A stretch of DNA of 47,609 nt from the NCBI RefSeq assembly GCF_005774735.1, contig NZ_VBUM01000016.1, positions 1-47,609 on the forward strand, in the 5' to 3' direction. The notes below the pieces were generated by a model. It saw nothing but the letters and a program-made list of their open reading frames with translations, searched no databases and had not been told where the DNA came from. Shown here piece after piece: positions 40,456 through 47,609 of this stretch. Position numbers and translations under genes: made by a program. The stretch's first letter is position 1; each line of letters begins with the position of its first letter. Origin of the DNA: Microbacterium sp. 5K110 (lineage in GTDB: Bacteria > Actinomycetota > Actinomycetes > Actinomycetales > Microbacteriaceae).

Positions 40456-42134
40456 AGACGATCGCCGCCGCCCTCGCCGGCGGCCGGTTCGTCACGCGCT
40501 GGACGTTCGTCACCGTCATCGCGGTGTCGCTGATCGTGCTGGCGCCGTTGCCCGCCGCACTCACCCCGGTCGAACGCGCGACGGTGTCGCTGATGACGGC
40601 GGCGATGTTCGCCGCGGCGTGGGGACTCGTCGCCGTGATCGAGCGCCGGGTGTCGGCCCCGGTCGCGCGAGCGGCGATCGTCGCGACGGCCCTCGTCGTC
40701 ACCGCGATCCTCCGCCCCGTCGGCCAAGACGCCCTGTCTCTCGCGCTGGGGCTGCCGGCCCCGACTCCCGACGCCCTGCCGCTGCGGGCGGCGACGAACC
40801 TCGCGGTGTGGACGATCGCCCTGATCGGCACGGCCGTCCTGGTCGGAGCCGCGCGCGCCACCCGCGAGACCGACGCCCTCCTGCGCGCCGTTCTCGCTCA
40901 GCTGCGGAGCAGCGCCGATCGCGTGGCGGACTTCCGCGTCGAGGCCCGCCGCGCGGTGTCGGCCGCCGCCGCCGCGATCGGAGCGGCCCAGCCCGTGACG
41001 ACGGACGACGTGCGCGCACTGGCGACGCAGCTGCGCACCCACGCGCACGCCCTCGGCTCTCTCGCCGACGGGCTGCCGTCGCAGCCGACCGCGCCCGCCG
41101 CGCGCGCCCGTCCCCCGCGCGGCGGCTTCCGGCTGCCGCCCCTCGGTCTGACGGCCGCCGTCTACGGCGTCGCCGTCCTCCCCTACGCCGTCCGCACGAT
41201 CGCGCCGATCGATCTCGCGCTCGGCCTCTCCGCCACGGTCGTGCTGGGGCTGCTCGTCGATACCGTTCCCCGGCTGCCGCGCCTGCGCCGCGCCCGCGTC
41301 GCCGGCGGGGCGATCTTCGCCGTCTCGGTGGTCGCGGTGGGCGTCGTCCTCGCGGCGATCGGGGCGGCGCAGGGAGTGCCGTTCCCCGCGTCGGCGGTCC
41401 CGGCCCTGGCCTACCCGGCGTTGGCGGCGGCCCTCGCGCGCTGGCGCGGCGGGGCACGCACTCTCGCGATCGAACGCCGGCGGCTGTCCGGCGCCATCGC
41501 CGAGCGCGTCCGCGCCGACGACCTGGGTACCCGTGCCGTGCGGGCGGGCCTGCACGAAGCGGCGGAGCGGTTGCATCGCGACGGACAGGGCGCGGCGGTG
41601 CAGTTCGTCCTGCGGCATCCCGATCCGGGTCCCGACGAGTTCGCGGCCTTCCGCGCGGAGCTGGCCGCTGTCGCCGACGGCGTCCGGCGAGCCCTCGATG
41701 CCCCGGCGACCGGTGCGGGGGCCGCCTCCCTCGATGCGCTGCTGGCCACGTGGGCTCGCGCGATGCCCGTCGACGCGCACGTCACCGACGCCGCGCGCGG
41801 CGCGCTGCAGACCGATCCCGCTCTCGCGCGGGACGTGATCGACGTGGTCGCGGAGGGCCTCCTCAACGCCGCGAAGCACGCGCGCGAACGAGCGGCGGCG
41901 GTCGCGGTGGAGCTCCGTGCCACCGCGGGCGGGCCGCGGCTCGACGTACGGGTCACCTCCCCCGGCGCCCCTCCGCGCGGGGCCGCCCTGCGCGGAGGAG
42001 CGCGGGCTCACGCGCTCGGGGCGCGGCTCCGCGATGCGGGAGACACCGCTGTCCTGGAGGCACGGTTCGCGATCGCGGAGACGGATGTCGTGTCAGCCGA
42101 ACATTCCGCCGAGGGCTCGCCGTCCCCGGCGTAG
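40452..42134 (+). CDS. Non-canonical membrane sensor kinase paired with a LuxR regulator
   Basis: The product is 560 aa. Two hydrophobic blocks (about residues 15-135 and 225-330) give eight or more helices around a ~90-residue helical segment. The C-terminal part has a possible His acceptor region (ERLHRDGQGAAVQFVL) and an N-box, DVVAEGLLNAAKHARERAA, of a HATPase. The G1 box is not DxGxG; it reads SPGAPPRG, and G2 is poor (LRGGARAHALGARL). ATP binding and kinase activity are therefore doubtful by motif. It could be a weak kinase, a phosphatase or a pseudokinase regulating the coupled response regulator. Confidence 0.75.
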   Translation: MKTIAAALAGGRFVTRWTFVTVIAVSLIVLAPLPAALTPVERATVSLMTAAMFAAAWGLVAVIERRVSAPVARAAIVATALVVTAILRPVGQDALSLALGLPAPTPDALPLRAATNLAVWTIALIGTAVLVGAARATRETDALLRAVLAQLRSSADRVADFRVEARRAVSAAAAAIGAAQPVTTDDVRALATQLRTHAHALGSLADGLPSQPTAPAARARPPRGGFRLPPLGLTAAVYGVAVLPYAVRTIAPIDLALGLSATVVLGLLVDTVPRLPRLRRARVAGGAIFAVSVVAVGVVLAAIGAAQGVPFPASAVPALAYPALAAALARWRGGARTLAIERRRLSGAIAERVRADDLGTRAVRAGLHEAAERLHRDGQGAAVQFVLRHPDPGPDEFAAFRAELAAVADGVRRALDAPATGAGAASLDALLATWARAMPVDAHVTDAARGALQTDPALARDVIDVVAEGLLNAAKHARERAAAVAVELRATAGGPRLDVRVTSPGAPPRGAALRGGARAHALGARLRDAGDTAVLEARFAIAETDVVSAEHSAEGSPSPA

Positions 42135-42145
42135 CGTCGGCCCCG

Positions 42146-42826
42146 ATGTCCGAACTCACCGCACTCCTGCCCCTCGCCGTCGGCATGGCGATCTCGCCGC
42201 TGCCGATCGTCGCCGTCGTGGCCATCCTGCTCTCCGCCCGCGGCCGGGTGGCCGCGCCGATCTACACCGCGACCTTCTTCGCGGTGACGCTCGCGGTGCT
42301 CGCCGTGGGCGCGGCGACATCCGCGGGCGCATCGGCGGGCTCCTCGCACGGCGAGGGCGGCCGCATCGTGGTGATGGTCCTCGGCGGGCTGCTCACCGTC
42401 GGCTTCAGCGTCATGGCGATCCTCAGCTGGCGCAGCCGCCCGAAGCCCGGGACCGCGGCGACCCCGCCGAGCTGGCTCGCCGCGATGGATGCCATCACCC
42501 CGGCCCGCGCCGCCGGCTTGGGGCTGCTGATGGCGGCGACCAACAGCAAGAACCTCCCGCTCGAGCTCAAGGGCGGCGCCCTCATCGGGGCGGCCCACGC
42601 GCCGATCGCCCTCGCGGTGCTGCTGTGCATCGGGGTCGCCGTGGTCGGCACGATCACGCTCCTGGTCCCGACCGCGCTCGGAGCCACCGGCATCCCGGGG
42701 ATCACCAGCGCTCTGGACCGCCTGAAGAACGAGATGATCGCGCACAACGCCGTGATCATGACGGTGCTCTTCGCCGTCCTCGCCGCCAACGAGGCGGCCC
42801 ATCTCATCCACCAGCTGATCGCGTGA
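42146..42826 (+). CDS. GAP-family (Sap/LysE-like) membrane protein
   Basis: The product is 226 aa with about six membrane helices. It opens LTALLPLAVGMAISPLPIVAVVAILLSARGR, the conserved start of the GAP/SfLAP family distantly related to LysE exporters, and contains GLGLLMAATNSKNLPLELKGG. A role in export of glycolipids or small solutes has been suggested for relatives. TAGCGT lies eight bases before the ATG (possible leaderless start). It ends eight bases before the carboxylesterase gene. Confidence 0.85.
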   Translation: MSELTALLPLAVGMAISPLPIVAVVAILLSARGRVAAPIYTATFFAVTLAVLAVGAATSAGASAGSSHGEGGRIVVMVLGGLLTVGFSVMAILSWRSRPKPGTAATPPSWLAAMDAITPARAAGLGLLMAATNSKNLPLELKGGALIGAAHAPIALAVLLCIGVAVVGTITLLVPTALGATGIPGITSALDRLKNEMIAHNAVIMTVLFAVLAANEAAHLIHQLIA

Positions 42827-42834
42827 GGACCCTC

Positions 42835-44397
42835 ATGGATACTTCTTCCCCCTCTTGCCGTGCCGCCGCCCCCGCCGGTGTCTTCGTGGGCATGGTCGAC
42901 CGCGGTGTGCGCTCGTGGCGCGGCATCCGCTTCGCTCTTCCCGCCATCGGTGAGCGTCGCTTCCGCGACCCGGTGGCCGCCCCCGACGCCGACGGAGAGA
43001 CGGATGCCACGGTCTTCGGTTCCGTCTGCCCGCAGCCCGCGAACCCTGCGATCCCGCTCGGGGACGGCGCCGTACAGGACGAGGACTGCCTGTCGCTCAA
43101 CGTCTGGGCCCCCGAGTCCGAGGCCGCGGCGCCGCGGCCGGTGATGGTGTGGCTGCACGGCGGGGCCTACACCTTCGGGTCGTCGAGCCAGCCGCTGTAC
43201 GACGCCACCGCGATGGTGTCCTCCGGCGACGTGATCGTGGTGACGCTCAACTACCGGCTCGGGGCACTCGGCTTCGTCGACCTCTCCGGCGCCCTGCCCG
43301 GCGCCGGCTTCGACGGCAACCTCGCCCTCAAGGACGTGCTGCTGGCGCTGCGGTGGGTGCAGCGCAACGTCGCGGCCTTCGGCGGCGACCCCGACCGGGT
43401 GACGGTGTTCGGCGAGTCCGCCGGCGGAGGTCTGGTCACGACGCTCCTGGCCACCCCGTCCGCGGAAGGTCTGTTCCACCGCGCGATCGCGCAATCCTCC
43501 CCCGCGTCCAGCGTCTACGGACCGGAGCGCGCGCGGCACGTCGCGGAGCGCTTCCTCGGCGAGCTCGGCATCGACCCCGCCGACCCGGGGGCCGCCGACC
43601 TGCTGCGTTCGGCCCCGGCGGAGAAGATCGTCGCGGCCGGCAAGACCGTCTATGCCGAGATCCCCACCACCGATCCGGGGACGCTCGCCTTCGCCCCCGT
43701 GATCGATGGGACGCTCCTGCCCGAGGCGCCGGTCACGGTGCTGCGCGAGGGCCGCGGCATCCCGGTCCCGCTCCTCATCGGCACCAACAAGGACGAGGCG
43801 TCGCTGTTCTCGTACATGAAGTCGCCGCTCATCCCGATCACGGGTGATCGCATCGACACGATGTTCGCCGACATGGCGTCGGAGAACCCGGGCGTCGAAC
43901 TCCCCAGCCGTGAACAAGTGCTCACCGCGTACGAGCACGTGCGTCACCGTGCGGTGGGGCTGGGCGTGGCCCGCGACATCGGCTTCCGCCTGCCCACCCT
44001 CTGGGTCGCGGAGGGGCACGCGGCGGCGGCCCCGGTCTGGTTGTACCGTTTCGACCACGCCTCGCCGTTCCTGCGGCTCATCGGCCTCGGCGCGACGCAC
44101 GCGACGGAACTCCCCTATCTGTGGGGCAACCTGGTGAGCGGACCGAAGGACCTCACGTTCCGCCTGGGCGGCCGCCGTGTCGCCGAACTCATCTCCGCGC
44201 GGATGCAGCGCCGCTGGACCGCGTTCGCCCACGGCGACGCCCCCGACGCGCCCGACGCGCCCGACTGGCCGCCCTTCTCCGTCGACGGAGACCACGCCCG
44301 GACCACGCTCGTGATCGACCGGCACGACCTCGTCGTGGACGACCTCGACGGCGAACTCCGGCGGGCGTGGGGAGACGGCACCCTGGCCTTCTCCTGA
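42835..44397 (+). CDS. Type-B carboxylesterase
   Basis: The product is 520 aa, an alpha/beta hydrolase of the COesterase family. The catalytic triad is S195 (VTVFGESAGGG), E321 (NKDEASLF) and H422 (GATHATELPYLWG). The oxyanion loop MVWLHGGAYTFGSSS and EDCLSLNVWAPE are conserved. There is no signal peptide, so it is cytoplasmic. A short APDAPDAPDW repeat lies near the C-terminus. TGAGGAC precedes the ATG at 42835. It follows the GAP gene closely and may be co-transcribed. Confidence 0.94.
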   Translation: MDTSSPSCRAAAPAGVFVGMVDRGVRSWRGIRFALPAIGERRFRDPVAAPDADGETDATVFGSVCPQPANPAIPLGDGAVQDEDCLSLNVWAPESEAAAPRPVMVWLHGGAYTFGSSSQPLYDATAMVSSGDVIVVTLNYRLGALGFVDLSGALPGAGFDGNLALKDVLLALRWVQRNVAAFGGDPDRVTVFGESAGGGLVTTLLATPSAEGLFHRAIAQSSPASSVYGPERARHVAERFLGELGIDPADPGAADLLRSAPAEKIVAAGKTVYAEIPTTDPGTLAFAPVIDGTLLPEAPVTVLREGRGIPVPLLIGTNKDEASLFSYMKSPLIPITGDRIDTMFADMASENPGVELPSREQVLTAYEHVRHRAVGLGVARDIGFRLPTLWVAEGHAAAAPVWLYRFDHASPFLRLIGLGATHATELPYLWGNLVSGPKDLTFRLGGRRVAELISARMQRRWTAFAHGDAPDAPDAPDWPPFSVDGDHARTTLVIDRHDLVVDDLDGELRRAWGDGTLAFS

Positions 44398-44478
44398 CCT
44401 CGCGACGGGAATACCACACCGCCGCCGCGCACCCCGGTCGACTGGAAAACTCCGGACGATCGCGGTAGGGGTAGAGGA

Positions 44479-45960
44479 ATGAGCCAACATCCCCCCGTGG
44501 CCCCCGAAAGCCCTCGACTCGAGGTCGACGACGTCATCGTCGTGGACAAGAAACGCGTACGCACGGCCATCGGAGGCACCGTCGTCGGCAACTTCATGGA
44601 GTGGTTCGACTTCGGCATCTACGGCTACCTGGCCGTCACGCTCGCCGTCGTCTTCACCTCCGACCTGCCCGAGCCCTGGGGTCTGCTCGTGACCCTCCTG
44701 GGGTTCGCGATCTCGTTCCTCGTCCGCCCCTTCGGCGGTTTCGTCCTCGGCCCCCTCGGCGACCGCATCGGGCGTCAGAAGGTGCTGTTCCTCACGATGG
44801 CCATGATGGCCGCCGCCACGGCCCTCATCGGCATGCTGCCCACCTCCGCGGCGATCGGGCTGTGGGCGATCGTGCCCCTGTACCTGCTGAAGATGGTGCA
44901 GGGCTTCTCCACCGGTGGCGAGTACGCCGGAGCAACGACGTACGTGTCGGAATTCTCCCCGGACCGCAGCCGCGGCTTCTGGTCGTCGTGGCTCGACGTC
45001 GGCTCGTACGTCGGCTTCGCCGCCGGGGCCTCGGTCGTGGCGATCACGACCGCGATCACCACCGCGGTCTCGGGCGAGAACGCGATGGTCGAGTACGGGT
45101 GGCGTATCCCGTTCCTCCTCGCCATCCCCCTGGGCATCGTCGCGATCTACTTCCGCCTCCGCATTCCCGAGACCCCGTCGTTCGAGCAGACCCATGCCGC
45201 CGAGGCCGCGCAGGAGGCCGGCTCCGACGACCCGATGGCGCGTCAGGGCCTCGCCGGTATCGTCCGTCACCACTGGCGCGCGCTGCTGATCGGCATCGCG
45301 CTGGTCGCGGCGACCAACACCGCCGGGTACGCCCTCACCAGCTACATGCCCACCTACCTCGAGACCGAGGTCGGCATCTCGAACCTCGGCGCCGCCGTGG
45401 CGACCGTGCCGGTGCTGCTGGTGATGTCGGCGACGCTCCCCTTCATCGGCAAGCTCAGCGACCGGATCGGTCGGAAGCCGGTGTACGCGATCGCCGCGAC
45501 CTCCGCGCTGGTGCTGCTGATCCCCGCCTTCCTCATCATGCAGATCGGCGAGCTGTGGGCGGTCATCATCGCCCTGTTCCTCGCGGCGGTGCCGGTGGCG
45601 TTCTACGTCGCGATCTCGGCATCCGCTCTGCCGGCGCTCTTCCCGACCGCCTCTCGCTTCGGGGCGATGGCGGTGGCGTACAACATCGCGGTGTCGCTCT
45701 TCGGCGGGACGACCCCGCTGTTCAGCCAGGCGCTCATCGAGTGGACCGGCAACACGCTCATGCCGGCGTTCTACATCATGTTCTTCGCCGCCCTCGGGCT
45801 CGTCGCCCTGCTGTCGATGCGCGAGACCGCACGCCGACCGCTGCTCGGCTCGGTTCCCGCCGTGGAGACCCCCGCCGAGGCCGAGGCGGTCGTCGCACGC
45901 CAGGACGAGGACCCCCTCATCGACACGTCGACGATGCCGTTGGAGATCCGCCGGAGCTGA
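44479..45960 (+). CDS. MFS transporter, metabolite:H+ symporter (MHS) family
   Basis: The product is 493 aa with 12 membrane helices after a ~35-residue hydrophilic start. MHS signatures: GNFMEWFDFGIYGYLA in helix 1, FLVRPFGGFVLGPLGDRIGRQKVL after helix 2, QGFSTGGEYAGATTYVSEFSP near helix 4 and SDRIGRKPVY after helix 8. Relatives take up compatible solutes (ProP), shikimate or dicarboxylates with protons. The substrate is not determinable here. The stop lies in a perfect palindrome shared with the convergent gene. Confidence 0.92.
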   Translation: MSQHPPVAPESPRLEVDDVIVVDKKRVRTAIGGTVVGNFMEWFDFGIYGYLAVTLAVVFTSDLPEPWGLLVTLLGFAISFLVRPFGGFVLGPLGDRIGRQKVLFLTMAMMAAATALIGMLPTSAAIGLWAIVPLYLLKMVQGFSTGGEYAGATTYVSEFSPDRSRGFWSSWLDVGSYVGFAAGASVVAITTAITTAVSGENAMVEYGWRIPFLLAIPLGIVAIYFRLRIPETPSFEQTHAAEAAQEAGSDDPMARQGLAGIVRHHWRALLIGIALVAATNTAGYALTSYMPTYLETEVGISNLGAAVATVPVLLVMSATLPFIGKLSDRIGRKPVYAIAATSALVLLIPAFLIMQIGELWAVIIALFLAAVPVAFYVAISASALPALFPTASRFGAMAVAYNIAVSLFGGTTPLFSQALIEWTGNTLMPAFYIMFFAALGLVALLSMRETARRPLLGSVPAVETPAEAEAVVARQDEDPLIDTSTMPLEIRRS

Positions 45961-45978
45961 GCGCGCTCAGCTCCGGCG
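45949..45978. terminator. Perfect 30-bp palindrome over the stops of two convergent genes
   Basis: CGCCGGAGCTGAGCG (45949-45963) is followed at once by its exact reverse complement (45964-45978). Each arm encodes the final Arg-Ser codons and TGA of one gene, so both proteins end RRS. There is no built-in loop; the four central bases would form it. Confidence 0.75.
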
Positions 45979-47609
45979 CCCGGTGCCGAACAGGCCCCGG
46001 ATGACGCCGTTGAGGATCGTCTTGGTCGAACCGCGACCGAGCAGATCGTCGAGCGGCGCCGCCGGGGCCGTCGTGCGCCGTGCCGGGGCCGACGTGCTCT
46101 TGAGCAGTCGCTCGTACTCGCGCTGGGCCTTCTTCTGCGCTTCGGCGTGGGCCTTGTCGATCGCGGCCTTCTGCTTCGCGTACTCGGCCTCGTCGGCGGC
46201 GGCCTGCTTCGCCCGCTCGGCAGCGTCGCGCGCCTCGGCCGCCGCCTGCATGCGGGCGCCGAGGATCTCGCGCGCCGACTCCCGATCGATCGGGGTGCCG
46301 TACTGCGCGAAGAGCGGGGATGCCGCGACCGCGGCGCCGAGGTCGGCGGCGGGGATCGGCGACATCGACGCCCGCGGGGCGAACAGCCGCGTCCAGGCGA
46401 CCGGCGTCGGCGCGCCCTTCTCGCTCATGACGGTGACGATCGCCTCTCCCGTGCCGAGCTCCTGCAGCACGCGCTCGAGGTCGTAGCCCGAGGCGGGGTA
46501 GGTGCGCACCGACGCGCGCAGCGCCTTCGCGTCGTCGGGGGTGAACGCACGGAGGGCGTGCTGGACGCGCGAGCCGAGCTGTGCGAGCACGTCGGCGGGG
46601 ACGTCCTTCGGCGTCTGTGTGACGAAGAAGACGCCGACGCCCTTCGAGCGGATGAGACGCACCGTCTGCGTGATCGCGGCGAGGAACGCCTTCGAGGCGT
46701 CGCGGAAGAGCAGGTGCGCCTCGTCGAAGAAGAACACCAGCTTGGGCTTGTCGAGGTCGCCGACCTCGGGGAGCGCCTCGTACAGCTCGGCCAGCAGGTA
46801 CATCAGGAATGTCGAGTACAGCTCGGGCCGCGAGGCGACGTTCGGCACCTCGAGGAGGCTCACGACGCCCTCGCCGTCGGCGGTCGTACGCAGGAACACG
46901 GTCACATCGAGTTCGGGCTCGCCGAAGAACGTGTCGGCGCCGGCGGCCGAGAAAGCGACGAGTTCGCGCAGGATGACACCGGCGGTCGCGCCGGAGAGGC
47001 CCCCGAGCTCCTTGAGCTCGCTCTTGCACTCGTCGCTGGTCAGGAACGTCAGCACGGCACGCAAGTCGGAGAGGTCGACGAGCGCGAGGCCCTTCTCGTC
47101 GGCGTAGTGGAACACCAGGCCCAGGCTCGACTCCTGCGTCGCGTTCAGCCCCAGAACGCGACTGAGGAGCAGCGGCCCGAATCCCGACACCGTGGCCCGC
47201 ACCGGGATGCCCGACCCGGCGTCGTCGCCGAGGGCGTAGAACTCCGTGGGGTACGCGCGCGGCGTCCAGTCCTGCCCGAGCGCGCTCGTGCGCGCGAGCA
47301 GCTTCTCGTTCGAGACGCCGGGCGCGGCGATACCCGAGAGGTCGCCCTTGATGTCGGCCGCGAACACCGCCACCCCGTGGGCCGACAACTGCTCGGCGAG
47401 CAGCTGCAGCGTGCGGGTCTTCCCGGTGCCCGTCGCACCGGCGACGAGCCCGTGTCGGTTGGTCATCGCGAGAGGAATGCGGACGGGGACGGATGCCACG
47501 GGCCCGCCGTTGACGAGGACGCCCAGGTCGAGTGCCGCGCCCGCACCGGCGTAGCCCGCGGCGATCGCCGCGACCTGGGCGTCCGAGAGCGGGGCGGTGG
47601 GCGCGGGAG
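45967..47609 (-). CDS. HerA-like DUF853 ATPase (5' end outside the window)
   Basis: About 546 codons are visible and the gene runs off the right edge; the GTG at 47499 is internal because the open frame continues upstream with family-like sequence (SDAQVAAIAAGYAGAG). Walker A is GATGTGKT, followed by VAVFAADIKGDLSGIA; Walker B is LVFFFDEAHLLF and then VFFVTQTPKDVPADVLAQLGSRVQHALRAF. The C-terminal ~100 residues are a charged coiled coil (AAEARDAAERAKQAAADEAEYAKQKAAIDKAH) with a basic tail. It is a FtsK/HerA-type hexameric ATPase thought to move DNA; its cellular role is not settled. Confidence 0.93.
   Translation of the reverse strand, partial: PAPTAPLSDAQVAAIAAGYAGAGAALDLGVLVNGGPVASVPVRIPLAMTNRHGLVAGATGTGKTRTLQLLAEQLSAHGVAVFAADIKGDLSGIAAPGVSNEKLLARTSALGQDWTPRAYPTEFYALGDDAGSGIPVRATVSGFGPLLLSRVLGLNATQESSLGLVFHYADEKGLALVDLSDLRAVLTFLTSDECKSELKELGGLSGATAGVILRELVAFSAAGADTFFGEPELDVTVFLRTTADGEGVVSLLEVPNVASRPELYSTFLMYLLAELYEALPEVGDLDKPKLVFFFDEAHLLFRDASKAFLAAITQTVRLIRSKGVGVFFVTQTPKDVPADVLAQLGSRVQHALRAFTPDDAKALRASVRTYPASGYDLERVLQELGTGEAIVTVMSEKGAPTPVAWTRLFAPRASMSPIPAADLGAAVAASPLFAQYGTPIDRESAREILGARMQAAAEARDAAERAKQAAADEAEYAKQKAAIDKAHAEAQKKAQREYERLLKSTSAPARRTTAPAAPLDDLLGRGSTKTILNGVIRGLFGTGRRS

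Noticed and set aside
44398..44478. Promoter for the MHS transporter gene
   Set aside because: TAGGGG and TGGAAA-like strings are present, but neither spacing nor sequence is good enough to place a promoter.
42262..45273. A 1003-codon open frame on the minus strand
   Set aside because: It lies opposite the GAP, carboxylesterase and MHS genes, all of which have clear family motifs. The translation is a low-complexity Arg/Gly/Asp/His mix typical of antisense frames in high-GC DNA.
1..47609. CRISPR arrays, restriction-modification, toxin-antitoxin or phage genes
   Set aside because: No regularly spaced repeats, methyltransferase motifs, toxin-antitoxin pairs or structural phage genes were seen on either strand. 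The helicase and HerA-like ATPase have no defence partner genes next to them.

Overview
This 47.6 kb window is GC-rich (roughly 70% G+C by eye) and densely coding on both strands, with very short intergenic gaps, frequent 4-bp ATGA/GTGA stop-start overlaps and many genes that lack a Shine-Dalgarno sequence. These traits, together with the gene families present (DUF3516 helicase, DUF222-HNH endonuclease, HerA-like DUF853 ATPase, SDR-DUF2867 protein, GAP-family membrane protein, actinobacterial cydABDC, TOBE-HTH molybdate regulator), point to a high-GC actinobacterium, most likely Microbacteriaceae and probably Microbacterium or a close relative. The sequence looks chromosomal. I see no tRNA, rRNA, CRISPR array, prophage, integrase or insertion sequence.

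Layout. 1-7 kb: Dps with a strong hairpin terminator, a polytopic membrane protein, a membrane-anchored heptad-repeat coiled-coil protein, a DExH helicase carrying an in-frame palindromic insertion, a membrane-anchored protein and a luciferase-like monooxygenase. 7-10 kb: a large membrane histidine kinase divergent from a stand-alone receiver protein, then a P-loop kinase. 10.2-12.3 kb: a YtrA-type GntR/ABC operon with a readable promoter and operator. 12.3-19.2 kb: GNAT-NTF2 fusion, HNH endonuclease, epimerase, RNase HI, 6-phosphogluconate dehydrogenase and a DUF151 nuclease. 19.2-22.9 kb: a NarL-type two-component pair divergent from an FtsX/LolD-type ABC transporter. 22.9-24.4 kb: small hypothetical proteins and a PadR repressor. 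24.5-30.3 kb: the cytochrome bd oxidase operon cydABDC. 30.3-38.1 kb: molybdenum uptake and cofactor synthesis (modABC, a TOBE-HTH regulator, moaA-moeB-moeA-moaC-moaD facing moaE-mog). 38.1-47.6 kb: SDR-DUF2867 protein, a response regulator coupled to a non-canonical sensor kinase, GAP-family protein, type-B carboxylesterase, an MHS-type transporter and a 5'-truncated HerA-like ATPase.

Functional modules. The largest is molybdenum: ModABC imports molybdate, MoaACDE and MoeB make molybdopterin, and Mog/MoeA insert the metal. A TOBE-HTH protein beside a palindrome in front of modA is the probable switch. The second is respiration: CydAB is the quinol oxidase and CydDC the exporter needed for its assembly, with a divergent PadR gene as a candidate local regulator.

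No gene cluster here looks like a new defence or biosynthetic system. The most unusual signals are at DNA level: (i) a 64-bp palindromic element inserted in frame in the helicase gene; (ii) a strongly over-represented heptamer, GGATGCC/GGCATCC, about 78 copies by hand count, whose inverted pair forms the dps terminator; (iii) convergent gene pairs whose terminator hairpins are built from their own last codons and stops, including a perfect 30-bp palindrome; and (iv) a recurring TANNNT-N6-start signature of leaderless genes.
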